The notes: a model not told the origin generated them from the letters alone. 64,000 bases of DNA from Bacillus cereus group sp. RP43 (GCF_040459645.1 NZ_JARVHQ010000001.1:3100001-3164000), one strand, 5' to 3'; numbered from the stretch's first letter, positions 6,862 to 18,119 are shown. Translations and numbers: made by a program.

Positions 6862-8373
6862 TTAATTCGTACTAATTCCTCTCGCTACCCAAATACGATC
6901 GATATCAGCAGCATGTTGTCCGCCATATAAAAGAGCATCCGCTTGCTTAATCGCTTTTGCTCCATCACTGAATTTAGAGTTTGGTGTTAATGACCAGTGC
7001 GATTGTAAAATGATTTTTGTCGCTACATCACGGCCAAAAGCTTGCGCCATCTCGTATTGACCTTGAGCCCAAATTTCACCATCATCATGTACTTCATTCG
7101 TTATATCTCTTGGATAAACTTTATTCGTATCTAATCTGCGTAAGCATGTTGGATCTGAACTAGAATAAGCTGTTGCATCCCATTCTCCAACACATGCTTT
7201 TCCGTACCCTGTAGTCGACACTGCGTCTTCATAAGTAGAGCCTAAGAAATCTCCAAACCCTTCTCCCATCGCTCCGCCTTCTGCTGAACTTCCGAATCCA
7301 GGTACTTGATTATCTTGAATAGAATGTCCATATTCATGTGCAATAATGCCAGCATCTTCTGCATCATCCACTCCACCAGTACCGAAAGTTAAAGCTTTTG
7401 TTGACGGAGAATAGAATGAGTTATCATCAGTTGTACCATTAACATTCACTTTTATCGAGCGGTTATTAATATTTTTAAAACCTAACCCTTGAATGTAACG
7501 CTGTAATGTATCGATATGATAATACGACATAACATCTTCAAAGCTATCATTTGCGCGTGTATAGTTAAATTGTAGGTTTGTAGATTTCGTTTTCGCTTTT
7601 GAAGAAATCGTTACATACTCCCCAATTAAAAACCCTGTTCCATCTAAACCTTTTAACGTAACAGTTTTCAATTGATTCGTTAGTGCTGTTGAATCTGCAT
7701 CATTATTATCTTTTAATCCTGTTTTACTACCACTAGATACGACAGGGTTAGGTAAAAACACTTTTCCTGTTCCTTCTACTTTTCGGTTTATATCAACTTT
7801 TTTAATTAACTTTCCATTTTCTGCATCAATAAATGTTTCCCATGCACCAAATGGATTATTAGAATGGACTACCACTTTATATACTGGACGAGCAATTCCC
7901 TCTTCAACAATATATCCGAATTCTTTCTCTGTAGGAGCCCATAAGTTTTGCTCACTTGCTTCTCCAACATACGCCATTGATTTTTGTATTGCATCTTTTT
8001 CACTAATTTTTGTCGTTACTTCCTTCACACCTTTGACAGATTGATAATCAGAAACTGCAAGTACTCCCTTTCCCTCTCCGTTAAGAGTAACTGTAATTTG
8101 TTTTGAAAATACAGGTGCACCATTAACAACTTGTTGGAACCTAACATATGAAGCTACTGACGTTTCTGTTGTAGAAATATATTGCAAGTCTGAGAGGTCT
8201 GTTTTCAATCCATACTGCGCAGCATTTTCTTTTAAATATTCAGTTGCTTTTTTCTGTGGCGAATAAGCTTCTAGCTTTACTTGTTGTTGTTTTTCCAACG
8301 CCGAAACCGTAGAAATCGTCCCCATTACTAACGGCACAGTCATTGCCATTGCCACCATTTTTTTATTAAACAT
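6862..8373 (-). CDS. Secreted zinc metalloprotease of the thermolysin/fungalysin (M4/M36-like) type
   Basis: Exported preproprotein of 503 residues. A signal peptide (about 1-25) is followed by an FTP/PepSY-type propeptide (about 30-200) and a catalytic domain. The zinc site is HEYGH at 346-350, with the third ligand Glu in AMGEGFGDF about 21-24 residues later. HEYGH and GEGFGDF look more like fungalysin (M36) than classic bacillolysin, which has HELTH. The C-terminal helical part (ATKIILQSHW, DGAKAIKQADALLYGG) is present. The length is close to bacillolysins, and the active site is intact. ATG 8373 has TAGGGGGAG upstream. No PlcR box was seen upstream. The exact MEROPS family is uncertain. 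Confidence 0.8.
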   Translation of the reverse strand: MFNKKMVAMAMTVPLVMGTISTVSALEKQQQVKLEAYSPQKKATEYLKENAAQYGLKTDLSDLQYISTTETSVASYVRFQQVVNGAPVFSKQITVTLNGEGKGVLAVSDYQSVKGVKEVTTKISEKDAIQKSMAYVGEASEQNLWAPTEKEFGYIVEEGIARPVYKVVVHSNNPFGAWETFIDAENGKLIKKVDINRKVEGTGKVFLPNPVVSSGSKTGLKDNNDADSTALTNQLKTVTLKGLDGTGFLIGEYVTISSKAKTKSTNLQFNYTRANDSFEDVMSYYHIDTLQRYIQGLGFKNINNRSIKVNVNGTTDDNSFYSPSTKALTFGTGGVDDAEDAGIIAHEYGHSIQDNQVPGFGSSAEGGAMGEGFGDFLGSTYEDAVSTTGYGKACVGEWDATAYSSSDPTCLRRLDTNKVYPRDITNEVHDDGEIWAQGQYEMAQAFGRDVATKIILQSHWSLTPNSKFSDGAKAIKQADALLYGGQHAADIDRIWVARGISTN

Positions 8374-8699
8374 AGAACCACTCCCCCTAATAAATTGAAA
8401 CCTTTATCCTGTCCCATCAGACTATTACTGTCCACAAGTAGCGGGATAAAAATTGAATCTACGAGTAATTCTATACAAACAATTCCATTACCTTTACATT
8501 TTAGGTAAGTGAAATTTTCTCAATATTTATGTGTAAAACGAAAACAATACTTTAGAAATATATTTCTTTTGTAAATTCCTTTACCTTATACTTTTTAAAT
8601 AAATGTGAAAAAAAATAGGTTATTTTTTACCTAACGGTAGGTTGAAAATATTGTTAATGAATGATACGATTTATGTAACCTTTTTTAGGAGGATTTATT
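8374..8699. promoter_or_regulatory. Intergenic region with ACCTA/TAGGT inverted repeats (candidate TetR operator)
   Basis: The 326-base gap between divergent genes holds ACCTA-ACGG-TAGGT at 8629-8642, an inverted repeat about 57 bases before the TetR start. A neighbouring TAGGT at 8616-8620 can pair with the same ACCTA. TTTAGGTAAG occurs at about 8502. Such a spot suits autorepression by the TetR protein. At about 8403-8447 TTTATCC...GGATAAA flanks a short segment like the dispersed repeat near 6241. No gene was seen. Confidence 0.4.
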
Positions 8700-9296
8700 A
8701 TGAGAAAAAGTGAAGAAACACTCTCTTCCATAGTGGAAGCAAGCTATCGACTGTTTGCTATGCACGGTATTGCCAAAACGACCTATTCAATGATTGCTGA
8801 GGAAGTTGGTATCGCCAAGCCATCTATTTATTATTACTTTAAATCTAAAGATGCATTAATCGAAAGTATTTTTAATGAATTATGCGAAGCGATGCAGTTC
8901 TCCTCTTTCTTCCATACAGAAGAGTTTACGAAAGAGAATTTCATTGAGAAATGTATTGAAATTGGCTTTAAAATGATAGACGAACAACAGAAAGATCCTT
9001 ATTTTAATCGTGTATTACAAGAATATGTATTACTATCTTCAAGAAACGATATGTACAAAGATCGATTACTAACTGTACAAACAGAATATTTAAACGGATT
9101 TGAATCACTCCTAACAAAAGCAAATGAACTTCAACTCCTTCAAAATAAAAATCTAGTTTCAAAAGCTCATATGTTGGCATTAGTACTTGATAATATCGGA
9201 AACTTCATGATGTTTGATGTAAATATGAATTATAAACAAATATGGATTGAAGCTGTCCACAGCATATTCGAAAGAAGTGATTCATATGAAAACTAA
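8700..9296 (+). CDS. TetR-family transcriptional regulator
   Basis: DNA-binding repressor of 198 residues. The N-terminal helix-turn-helix is typical: IVEASYRLFAMHG, TTYSMIAEEVGIAKPSIYYYFKSKDAL at about 10-55. The ligand-binding C-terminal part is unremarkable and gives no clue to the effector. ATG 8700 follows AGGAGG. It overlaps the start of the DUF418 membrane protein by 11 bases, so the two are one operon and the regulator probably controls that membrane protein. The inverted repeat at 8629-8642 is the best candidate operator. No resistance pump is adjacent. Confidence 0.85.
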   Translation: MRKSEETLSSIVEASYRLFAMHGIAKTTYSMIAEEVGIAKPSIYYYFKSKDALIESIFNELCEAMQFSSFFHTEEFTKENFIEKCIEIGFKMIDEQQKDPYFNRVLQEYVLLSSRNDMYKDRLLTVQTEYLNGFESLLTKANELQLLQNKNLVSKAHMLALVLDNIGNFMMFDVNMNYKQIWIEAVHSIFERSDSYEN

Positions 9297-10371
9297 AAAA
9301 CGAATTATCGGCTTAGATTTTGCTAGAGCTTTGGCGATGTTTGGAATGTTACTAGTTAATTTCATGGTGATAACAGGGGCGGAAGGAAATGGGCCTCCTC
9401 TGTTAAAAACCTTTATGTCACTTTTTGAAGGTAGAGCTTCTGCCTTGTTTGTTATACTTGCTGGGATTGGCATAACTTTAATGACTAAATCGTCTGTTGC
9501 TAGCCAAGAGAAAATAAAAATCAATACCAGCCGAATATTGATTTGGAAACGATCACTATTCTTATTTATTTTAGGATTATTATTGTATGTAATGGAATGG
9601 ACGGGAGATATTTTACACTACTACGGCGTTTACCTTTTCATCGCTGCATTACTAATTACTGTACGAAGAACTATACTAATATGGCTTTCTATCATTATTT
9701 TACTTGCTGCACAATATCTCCAACTTACTTTCAACGCCTTCGAAGGATGGGGAGGCACAATCCCATTTATAAACTATATAGACTTTTGGACCTTAAAAGG
9801 TTTTCTTCGCAACTTATTTTTTAATGGCTATCACCCTATTTTCCCATGGTTTTCTTTCTTCTTAATCGGTATGATAATTGGCAGATTAGATCTTCATAAT
9901 AGAAAAATTAGACATAGATTGCTCTTACTCGGTATCACAGTAACGATAATTATAGAGCTGTTGTCCAAAGCATTAACTCACCTTTTTATCCCATACATTG
10001 GTGAGGAAGCATCTACATTTTTGTTTAATACAGGCCCTATTTTACCAAATATATTGTACGTCGCATCTGCTGCAGGATCCGCTATTGCTATATTAATAAT
10101 TTGCCTCTACATTGCTGAAAAACATGAAAAGAATTGGTTTATTACATCCATTGTACAAACAGGCCAATTAACATTAACTCATTATGTAAGTCATGTATTT
10201 ATCGGTATTGGGATATTGATTCTATTAAATAGGATGGAACATCAAACACTATTATTCGTTTTACTATTTGCTACTGGATTTTTCATTTTCAGTGTTTTAT
10301 TTAGCGTGTTATGGAGAAAGAAATTTTCTAGAGGCCCCATCGAATGGATTATGAGAAAATTAGCCGGATAA
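9286..10371 (+). CDS. DUF418-family (YeiB-like) multispanning membrane protein
   Basis: Integral membrane protein of about 361 residues with eight to ten hydrophobic segments. The N-terminus RIIGLDFARALAMFGMLLVNF is the hallmark of the YeiB/DUF418 and acyltransferase-3-like superfamily. The C-terminal QTGQLTLTHYVSHV and the ending FSRGPIEWIMRKL fit the DUF418 domain. I chose ATG 9286, which overlaps the TetR stop by 11 bases and has AGAAGTGA upstream, over a longer frame from 9247 that lies inside the TetR gene. The role in other bacteria is not settled; transacylation or transport at the membrane is inference. Co-transcribed with and probably regulated by the TetR protein. Confidence 0.75.
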   Translation: MKTKKRIIGLDFARALAMFGMLLVNFMVITGAEGNGPPLLKTFMSLFEGRASALFVILAGIGITLMTKSSVASQEKIKINTSRILIWKRSLFLFILGLLLYVMEWTGDILHYYGVYLFIAALLITVRRTILIWLSIIILLAAQYLQLTFNAFEGWGGTIPFINYIDFWTLKGFLRNLFFNGYHPIFPWFSFFLIGMIIGRLDLHNRKIRHRLLLLGITVTIIIELLSKALTHLFIPYIGEEASTFLFNTGPILPNILYVASAAGSAIAILIICLYIAEKHEKNWFITSIVQTGQLTLTHYVSHVFIGIGILILLNRMEHQTLLFVLLFATGFFIFSVLFSVLWRKKFSRGPIEWIMRKLAG

Positions 10372-10382
10372 TCTCCTAGCAT

Positions 10383-10421
10383 GCAAAAAGGAAGTTGGAA
10401 TGATTCCAACTTCCTTTTTGC
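10383..10421. terminator. Bidirectional terminator
   Basis: An 18-bp perfect stem (10383-10400 with 10404-10421) around a 3-base loop, with A- and T-rich arms. It serves the DUF418 gene on the plus strand and the IleRS gene on the minus strand. Confidence 0.9.
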
Positions 10422-10422
10422 T

Positions 10423-13400
10423 TTAATTAGCCGCGTTTAATTTAATTCGGACTTTTGTCTCACCTAAAGAAAGTTCATCATCCTCATTCGTTAAGTGACC
10501 AAATTTAAATTGCTTGACGAGTAAGTTTTCTTCCAATAAATCTTTATGATTCATTAACGTTTGCTGTAGTTCTTCTTCTGTATCAAGAATTACATCCACT
10601 CGTAAATTAACCGGTAAATTCAACTGCTTACGATATTCTTGAACGGCGCGAATAAATTCACGTGCTACTCCTTCTTGTAACAATTCCTCAGTTACATTCG
10701 TATCTAACATAACCGTATATTGTCCGTTAGTCGTATTTGAGAATCCTGATTTCGCAACTTTCTCTACTAATACATCTTCAGCCGTGACAATTACTTCTTC
10801 CCCTGCTTTTGCTTCATATACTGCTTTTTCTGTTGATACAAAATTTTGTACTTCTTCTTGTGATAATTGTTTTAGCCACCCGTTTACTGCATTCACATTT
10901 TTACCAAACTTCGGTCCTGCTGTTTTAAAATTCAGCTTTAATTGATATGATGTGTATTTCGATTCATCCAGTTCAACATGGAATGCTTTCACATTTAGCT
11001 CATCCATTACGATATCACGATAAGATTCCCAATCGATATCATTTTCATTATGCTCAAGTAATACAAGCTCTGCTAACGGCTGTTTTACTTTTAATGAATG
11101 TTGATTACGATTACTTCTTCCAAGTTCAACAACTTGTAAAACAGCATCCATTTTCGCTTCTAACTTTGGCTGGATAAGTGATTCGTTTACAACCGGATAA
11201 TCTGCTAAATGAACGCTGCTTCCTTCTAAATTCAGATGAATATCCTCAGCTACAAACGGTGTAAATGGTGCGATTAATTTACTAATTGTTACAAGCACTT
11301 CATGAAGTGTTTTATACGCAGCTGCTTTTTCAGGATTCATACCTGATTCCCAAAAACGATTGCGTGAACGTCTTACATACCAGTTACTTACTTCATCTAC
11401 AAGAGCAGCAATTTCACGAGCTGCATTTGTGAATTGATAATCATCAAGTGCAGTTCTTACCTTTCTCGTTGTGCTATGCAATCTTGATAACACCCATTCA
11501 TCTAATTTTGTCCGCTTAACTTCATACTTTTCTTTCGGATTATATTCATCTAAACTTGCATATAAAACATAGAAGCTATACACATTGACTAACGTATCTA
11601 TAAATTTAGATTTCGCTTCTTGTACTGTTCTTTCAGAAAATCGTTTCGCATTCCACGGCGCACTATCAACGAGTAGAGCCCACCTTAGAGCGTCGGCACC
11701 AAACTTCTCTACTAAATCAACAGGATCTAGTGCATTCCCTTTACTTTTAGACATTTTCTGTCCTTCTTCATCTAGAACATGCCCTAGTGATAACACTCGT
11801 TTATACGGTACTTTCCCTGTATATAGTGCTGATACGGCTAATAAACTATAGAACCAGCCGCGTGTTTGATCAATTCCCTCCGCAATTACATCTGCTGGAA
11901 ACTGTTCTTCAAATAACTCTTTATTTTCAAACGGGTAATGATATTGCGCAAAAGGCATGGAGCCACTATCAAACCAAACATCAATTACTTCTGGTGTACG
12001 GTTCATTGTACTCCCGCATTTTTCACAGGACACTTGTACTTCATCTACATATGGCTTATGCAATTCTAAATCTTCAGGCGTTTCTTTTGTACTGTGCTTT
12101 CTTAATTCGGCAATGCTTTTCGGTGCGAATTGATGATCGCAGCTTTCACATTCCCACACGTTTAACGGTGTTCCCCAATATCTATTCCGGCTAATATTCC
12201 AATCCACCATGTTTTCTAAAAACTTACCAAAGCGCCCGTGCTTCATATGGTCTGGATACCACGTAACAGAATCATTATTCTGTAAAAATGTTTCTTTAAT
12301 CTCAGTTGTTCGGATTAACCAGCTTTCTCCTGCATAATAAAGTAATGGTGAATCACAGCGCCAACAATGTGGATAGCTATGCTCATATTTTTCTTTATGA
12401 TATAGCAAACCTTCCTTCGCTAAATAACGAACAATATCAACGTCACAATCTTTTACGAACTTACCTTCAAGAAATGGTACCGCTTCTGTATACTCACCTT
12501 TCTCATCTACAACATGTAAGAACGATAACCCTTCACTTTGAACGACTTTATAATCGTCCTCCCCATATGCTGGAGCGATATGAACGAGTCCTGTACCACT
12601 ATCTGCAGTTACAAAATCTGCCTCAATAACACGGTATCCATTTGTAACTTCCTTCATCGGAAACGGTGCTGTGTACGATGTATTTAATAATTCTTCACCT
12701 TTATGAACAGATAGTACTTCATAGTTTTCTTTTAATACTTCTTGTACACGTTCTTTCGCAACAATGTATACATATCCTTCTTGTTTCGCTTTAACGTATT
12801 CCATATTCGGATGTACGGCAAGTGCAACATTCGCTGGAAGTGTCCACGGTGTTGTCGTCCATCCAAGGAAATATTCATTTTCACTATCTTTCACTTTAAA
12901 CTTAACTGTGGCGCTTAAATCTTTCACTGTTTTATATCCTTGTGCAACTTCATGTGAACTAAGAGATGTTTGACAGCTTGGGCAGTACGGTGAAACTCTA
13001 TGCCCTTTATATAACAAGCCTTTTTCATGAATCGTCCCTAAAATATTCCATACACTTTCAATGTATGGATTCTCTAGAGTAACGTACGGATCATCCATAT
13101 CCACCCAATATCCAATACTTTCCGTAAATTCACGCCACTGCTTCTCATATGTGAATACACTTTCTTTACACTTTTGAATAAATGGTTCAATTCCGTACTC
13201 TTCGATTTCATGTTTACCTGAAATACCAAGTTGTTTTTCAACACCTAATTCTACAGGTAATCCATGTGTATCCCATCCGGCTTTTCTTAACACTTTATAT
13301 CCAGCCATCGTTTTATATCTCGCTACTAAATCTTTAATCGCCCGCCCAAGTGCATGGCCGACGTGTGGTAATCCGTTCGCTGTCGGTGGTCCTTCATAAA

Positions 13401-13524
13401 ACACAAAAGATTGTGCGCCTTCTCGATTCTGAATTGATTGCTCGAAAATACTTTGTTCGTTCCACTGCTTACGAATACGTGTTTCTCTCCCTACAGCTGA
13501 CTCTTTTACATCTACTTTTTTCAT
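10423..13524 (-). CDS. ileS2: Isoleucyl-tRNA synthetase, type 2 (eukaryote-like, mupirocin-resistant type)
   Basis: Class I synthetase of 1033 residues charging tRNA-Ile. The HIGH signature is PHVGHALGR (about 56), the KMSKS loop is KMSKSKGN (about 600), and zinc-type Cys pairs are seen ([25 protein letters not shown]). The length above 1000 residues, the [13 protein letters not shown] form and the C-terminal region mark type 2 IleRS. Published work describes Bacilli that carry an essential type 1 and an additional type 2 enzyme resistant to mupirocin; that this is the second copy is inferred. ATG 13524 has AAAGGAG nine bases upstream; a TTG at 13530 is too close to it. A T-box precedes the gene. 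Confidence 0.92.
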   Translation of the reverse strand: MKKVDVKESAVGRETRIRKQWNEQSIFEQSIQNREGAQSFVFYEGPPTANGLPHVGHALGRAIKDLVARYKTMAGYKVLRKAGWDTHGLPVELGVEKQLGISGKHEIEEYGIEPFIQKCKESVFTYEKQWREFTESIGYWVDMDDPYVTLENPYIESVWNILGTIHEKGLLYKGHRVSPYCPSCQTSLSSHEVAQGYKTVKDLSATVKFKVKDSENEYFLGWTTTPWTLPANVALAVHPNMEYVKAKQEGYVYIVAKERVQEVLKENYEVLSVHKGEELLNTSYTAPFPMKEVTNGYRVIEADFVTADSGTGLVHIAPAYGEDDYKVVQSEGLSFLHVVDEKGEYTEAVPFLEGKFVKDCDVDIVRYLAKEGLLYHKEKYEHSYPHCWRCDSPLLYYAGESWLIRTTEIKETFLQNNDSVTWYPDHMKHGRFGKFLENMVDWNISRNRYWGTPLNVWECESCDHQFAPKSIAELRKHSTKETPEDLELHKPYVDEVQVSCEKCGSTMNRTPEVIDVWFDSGSMPFAQYHYPFENKELFEEQFPADVIAEGIDQTRGWFYSLLAVSALYTGKVPYKRVLSLGHVLDEEGQKMSKSKGNALDPVDLVEKFGADALRWALLVDSAPWNAKRFSERTVQEAKSKFIDTLVNVYSFYVLYASLDEYNPKEKYEVKRTKLDEWVLSRLHSTTRKVRTALDDYQFTNAAREIAALVDEVSNWYVRRSRNRFWESGMNPEKAAAYKTLHEVLVTISKLIAPFTPFVAEDIHLNLEGSSVHLADYPVVNESLIQPKLEAKMDAVLQVVELGRSNRNQHSLKVKQPLAELVLLEHNENDIDWESYRDIVMDELNVKAFHVELDESKYTSYQLKLNFKTAGPKFGKNVNAVNGWLKQLSQEEVQNFVSTEKAVYEAKAGEEVIVTAEDVLVEKVAKSGFSNTTNGQYTVMLDTNVTEELLQEGVAREFIRAVQEYRKQLNLPVNLRVDVILDTEEELQQTLMNHKDLLEENLLVKQFKFGHLTNEDDELSLGETKVRIKLNAAN

Positions 13525-13558
13525 GTACAATCACTCCTTTGAATTTTTTAAAAAGCAC

Positions 13559-13845
13559 ACAAAAAACCCGTCCCTATGAAGTAGGGACGGGTTTACCCGC
13601 GTTACCACCCTAATTCTATTAGCTTTTCACTAATAGCACTTAGCAACGTACTAACATACGCGTTCTTTGTAACGGTAGACATCCGTCCGAGCTTACTTTG
13701 TTCAGCCACGGCTCCTCGGAGATGATTTTCAAATAACGTCTGCACACCGGATTTCAGCAATACACCGGCTCTCTGGGGAACAGCTCACTATTTTACTCTT
13801 TCTCGTCTTCAGATTTGTATACTTTATTAAAAGTTATTTTATGCC
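13559..13845 (-). promoter_or_regulatory. T-box riboswitch of the IleRS gene (Ile specifier)
   Basis: Minus-strand T-box core AGGGTGGTAACGCGGG at 13611-13596 is followed by the terminator hairpin ACCCGTCCCTA / TAGGGACGGGT (13593-13565) with a T tail. Stem I carries CAGAGAG and GTATTGCTGAAATC. The specifier region TTTGAAAATCATC at about 13733-13721 contains ATC, the Ile codon, in the expected place. Confidence 0.9.
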
Positions 13846-13916
13846 ATTGGGCAATTAATTGTCAACCAATTCAAAACATATTTTTATTTATACCCTTTTT
13901 CTCTATTCTTATACAA

Positions 13917-16900
13917 TTACTTTTCAAACTCTCGCAATCCTGCTAAATCTTCATCTTCCTCTGCAAGTTCAGCGAAAAATCCTGTTTCATCTTCACGAAG
14001 CACAATTTCAAGTTCATCTCTTGCCTCTTCATTTCTGTTTAATAATGTTAAATAACAAGCATGATCGTATCTTGCTAACAAGTCAGTAGCCTCAATTGCT
14101 AATATTTCACTTGTTATTTCTTCTGCCTTGGCCGTTTGCCCAGCTCTATGATACGAAGATGCTAAAGCAAGAAGAATTGCCGTTTCATTTGGATGATGTA
14201 CAGAAGCACCTTCTAATAAATGAATCGCATCCTCATACCTCTCTTGACTTTGATATAATTCTGCTAAAGCAAGGAATCCTCTACTTACAAATGGTGTTTT
14301 CTCAATTAATTGTAAGCAAATTTTCTCCGCTTTTCTTTCTTCTCCGGTTTTACATAATACACTCGCTTGTAAAAGAAGAGTATCATAATCATCCGGTAGC
14401 TCTCGAACCATTTGTTTCGTTAATTCCAAAGCATCTCGTAACATAGCTTCTTCCTCACACTCAATGAAAAGATTTACAAGTTGCTTCGCTACATCATAAT
14501 CCCACTTATGTTCTAACGATGTTTGTAATACCTCTATCGCTTCTTTATTCATCGCTGCATTCTCGTAAAATTGTGCAAAACGCTGCGCTGCCGTACTATT
14601 TTTCGGATTTAACTTTAAGGAAATCTCAAATAAATCAATAATAACTGTAATCATTGAAATTTCCTTCGCACGATTTTTCATGCGATAAAATGCTCTTGTA
14701 AATAAAGATTTTTTCGGTTGCTCATTTTGCTGCCTTTCTACTAACCTTTCAGCAACCGCAGTAGCTGCATACATAAACGCTGTACTTCTTTCTGCTTTTT
14801 TCACCTTTAGCGTATGAAGTACATCTCGTATTTGGGATAATTTTTTATGTTGTTCCATTGCTTTTACGTACACACCAAATATACGTTCGTTTCCCGAATC
14901 TTTATGCATTACTTTCAGCGCAACTTCGATTGCTTCTGCACTCTGTTTTTTAACAAGTACTTTCGCATAATGATATAGTACTTCCACATGCTCTTCATCT
15001 ATTTTCATTGCGCATTCAATATATTCTTTTTCTTTATCTATGTCATTCATCGCGCCAAACACGTATGCAATCGCATCTAAACGCCATGTTTCAGGAACTT
15101 CTTCCGCCAATTTTTCTAATTCAACTAGCAATTCTTCATGAAGATTCAAATCTACTGAAAGCTGTGCCAAATATTCCATATTAATATGCAAAGGCTCTTC
15201 TTTCATTGCCTGGATCATATGACTTTGTTCTTTAGAACGATTTTCTTCTTTTTCGTATATTTCAGCAAGCTGTAAATGTACACCTGCGAAGTTTTCATCA
15301 AGATCTAAACATGTTTCATACGCTTTTTTTGCTTCTGTCAATTGTCCTAATGCCATGTATGTTTCGCCAATTCGATAATATGGCAATGCAGTTCTCTTTT
15401 GTTCTATTGCCTTGTTGTATCTCTTCATTGCCTGATCATACTGTCCAATAGATTCATATAAAACACCAGCGTAACAACCGTATTCAATTACATCCTCTTT
15501 TTCTTTTTCTAACGTTCTTAAAAACGCTATACCTCGTTGCACAAAAGCTGTGTCTTTTATTCGATTTACATACTCATCCAACACGCTCGCTATATTAGCG
15601 TATACGCTTCGTATACCGTTCTCTAATTTAGAAAGTGCAAGTTTTAACTCTTTTTCATCCCCACCTAATGCCATTTCAGCATCCCATAGCACCATGCCAG
15701 CATTCATAAGAAAATCTTGATTGTCTTCAAATTGCTTATTAATACTAACAATATAGCTTTTTGCATCCTCATATTGTTCCTCTGCCATATAAACTTGAGT
15801 TAAACCGAAATGGGCATATACATCTTCATTATTTTCTTCTAAAGAACGCTTATATATAGTTTCCGCTTCTTCAAGTTCATCATTTTGAAAATGCACATCT
15901 CCTAAACGAACATATAAAGATGCCTGATCTTCACAATTTTGAATTCCTTGTAATAAAATTTCCTTCGCATTATTCCTATCATCCAAATCTGATTCATAGA
16001 TTTCTGAAAGCTTCGTATATAAATACGCTGCCGTTTTATCTAATTGAATTGCTACTTTAAGTCCTTTTATCGCCAAATACACTTTTCCTAAATGCTGCGC
16101 ACATCTTGCACGTTCATACCATATGTGCGCTTCATACTTATATTCTTTTAATAAATCATTAAAGAATCCATATGCTTCTTCATATCGTTCTAAATCTATT
16201 AAAATTAAACCGTGATTTACAAGTGTAAACCTTTCAGGGCTACGTTCTATAGCTGTTAGAGAATACTCTAGCCCCTTTTCGGATTGATCCATATACATGT
16301 ATGATAATGCTAAGAAACTCCATGCAACTGGTTGATCTGCATCCAATTGTAATGATGAACGAAAACTAGCAATCGCTTCTGCATAATTATCTTGCTCAAA
16401 AGAATAACGTCCATTTATAAGATGATACAACGCTTGACTATTTTTCTTCTCCACACTTTGAAGCATATGTCCTGCTTTTTCCATATCTTGCAGACGAATA
16501 AAGCACTGTGCACTATGCAGTTTCACAAAGTCAGAGCTCGGAAACTTTTCCATTAATTTTTCTATACAAAACTGAATAAAATCTTTATCTACTTCAGCAT
16601 CTAAATGTTTAATCGTATATAGCCAAGTATTTGGATTTTCACTTGTTTCTTTTAAAAATAGTACTAACTTTTCAATTCCCTCTTTATCTTGCTCAGCTAA
16701 ATGATCTGTAAGAGAAAAGATTGTTTTATAATAAGTGTGTTCTTCCTCATTTAAAAATGAAAGTTGTTCCATTCTATCTTTTGGTGTAAACGTAATAGCT
16801 AAACAATCTGTATAACGATATCTTTCTTGCAACTTATCATATTCCACAAGAATCGGTTCTAAGAAATTCGGATCTTGAATATAAAAAGCTTGCAGCACGT

Positions 16901-18119
16901 CGTCATAACCAGAAAGTACTTGTACATGGGAAGCGTGCTCAATATCTATACTTAATAAAACGGGAATACCTTGATCAAGTAATCTCTTATAATTTTCCAC
17001 ATTCCCTTGAAAATAACGATATTCGTAACCTTGCTCCTCTATATATGTAACTGTATCTGAAAACTTAGAACCTGTTACATCAAAAATATGTTGTGCTATT
17101 TCATCTTGCGTACGTTTTTCTCCCCATACCCCTAACATCATTTCTAAACTTGTCGGAACGCAATAGTTATCCTTTTGTACAACCGGAATTATTGGTAAAC
17201 GAACTTTTTTTCCATCAGGATTTTTTTCTATATGATGATATAGAGAATTTTTCAAACTCTTTTCGCTTTTCAATAGTGCTTGCAAATCGTGAATATTATT
17301 TATTTTATAAAATGCTTCTGCACGTAAATGTATAAAATAAGTTGTATATGCATGATGCGGGAGCATGTGATTAATTTTATCTACTACCGCTAACATTTCT
17401 TCATAACGCTCTAAATCTAATAAATATTTTACTTTTTCAAAATAGAAATATGGTACTTGAGGGAACTTTGCAATCGCATCATTAATGAGTTGTAATGCTC
17501 GCTGCTGTTCACCTTTATATGCATATAATTGCGCCAATAAGTACGTAGCTAACTCTTCACAATCTTTATGCTGCTGACCGGATAAAAGTTGTTCCTCTGC
17601 CTTCTCCCACTCACCAGTCTGTATATATAAGTAACCCCATTTATCAAAAACTGCACGTGTACTATACTTTTCCGCCTTTTGCATATAGGCATAGGCCTCT
17701 TCATTTCGCTTCATATCTAACAAACATCTAACTAACGTAAAATATGCTTTCGTTAAAACATCCGCATCAGTTTCTTCTTCATTTACCTCTTCCAAAGAAT
17801 CTTTTAATAATTGTTCAGCATCAAGGATTTTACGCTCATCAATTAACTCATCACAATATAAAGAGAGCGTTCTCATATTTGGGAATTTTTTATAAGTATA
17901 ACGAATTAAAAAGGAGCTATATTGATGCATCAAACCTTCATCAGCAAGGCGAATTAATGTATCAAACTCCTTAGGTGACGAGACGTTAGAAAGCCAGTTC
18001 TTCACGTATGATAACTTATTCATTTCTTTTATATGTGCAATTTCATTATTTATCTCATGTAATCCATCTACAAATCTCTTTTCTTTCAAACAAATTTCTA
18101 ATTGTTTAAAATCTAGCAT
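13917..18119 (-). CDS. Giant TPR-repeat protein with an embedded C39-like cysteine peptidase domain
   Basis: Protein of 1400 residues built almost wholly of tetratricopeptide helices (recurring A-x-x-x-Y/L-x-x-A-L spacing) on both sides of a papain-like domain at about 300-455. That domain starts IPVVQKDNYCVPTSLEMML (Cys ~318), has HASHVQVLSGYDD (His ~397) and IQDPNF (Asp ~416), a complete Cys-His-Asp set as in peptidase C39/C39-like_2. No signal peptide or membrane segment is visible, so it is probably cytosolic. ATG 18119 has GAGGTGA. It stands alone between the IleRS T-box and a methyltransferase gene. Substrate is unknown: C39 domains normally cut double-glycine leader peptides in exporters, but no exporter or leader gene is nearby. 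Confidence 0.75.
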   Translation of the reverse strand: MLDFKQLEICLKEKRFVDGLHEINNEIAHIKEMNKLSYVKNWLSNVSSPKEFDTLIRLADEGLMHQYSSFLIRYTYKKFPNMRTLSLYCDELIDERKILDAEQLLKDSLEEVNEEETDADVLTKAYFTLVRCLLDMKRNEEAYAYMQKAEKYSTRAVFDKWGYLYIQTGEWEKAEEQLLSGQQHKDCEELATYLLAQLYAYKGEQQRALQLINDAIAKFPQVPYFYFEKVKYLLDLERYEEMLAVVDKINHMLPHHAYTTYFIHLRAEAFYKINNIHDLQALLKSEKSLKNSLYHHIEKNPDGKKVRLPIIPVVQKDNYCVPTSLEMMLGVWGEKRTQDEIAQHIFDVTGSKFSDTVTYIEEQGYEYRYFQGNVENYKRLLDQGIPVLLSIDIEHASHVQVLSGYDDVLQAFYIQDPNFLEPILVEYDKLQERYRYTDCLAITFTPKDRMEQLSFLNEEEHTYYKTIFSLTDHLAEQDKEGIEKLVLFLKETSENPNTWLYTIKHLDAEVDKDFIQFCIEKLMEKFPSSDFVKLHSAQCFIRLQDMEKAGHMLQSVEKKNSQALYHLINGRYSFEQDNYAEAIASFRSSLQLDADQPVAWSFLALSYMYMDQSEKGLEYSLTAIERSPERFTLVNHGLILIDLERYEEAYGFFNDLLKEYKYEAHIWYERARCAQHLGKVYLAIKGLKVAIQLDKTAAYLYTKLSEIYESDLDDRNNAKEILLQGIQNCEDQASLYVRLGDVHFQNDELEEAETIYKRSLEENNEDVYAHFGLTQVYMAEEQYEDAKSYIVSINKQFEDNQDFLMNAGMVLWDAEMALGGDEKELKLALSKLENGIRSVYANIASVLDEYVNRIKDTAFVQRGIAFLRTLEKEKEDVIEYGCYAGVLYESIGQYDQAMKRYNKAIEQKRTALPYYRIGETYMALGQLTEAKKAYETCLDLDENFAGVHLQLAEIYEKEENRSKEQSHMIQAMKEEPLHINMEYLAQLSVDLNLHEELLVELEKLAEEVPETWRLDAIAYVFGAMNDIDKEKEYIECAMKIDEEHVEVLYHYAKVLVKKQSAEAIEVALKVMHKDSGNERIFGVYVKAMEQHKKLSQIRDVLHTLKVKKAERSTAFMYAATAVAERLVERQQNEQPKKSLFTRAFYRMKNRAKEISMITVIIDLFEISLKLNPKNSTAAQRFAQFYENAAMNKEAIEVLQTSLEHKWDYDVAKQLVNLFIECEEEAMLRDALELTKQMVRELPDDYDTLLLQASVLCKTGEERKAEKICLQLIEKTPFVSRGFLALAELYQSQERYEDAIHLLEGASVHHPNETAILLALASSYHRAGQTAKAEEITSEILAIEATDLLARYDHACYLTLLNRNEEARDELEIVLREDETGFFAELAEEDEDLAGLREFEK

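Noticed and set aside
8374..8699. PlcR box upstream of the secreted metalloprotease
   Set aside because: No sequence close to TATGnAnnnnTnCATA was found there or before the lipase-like gene.
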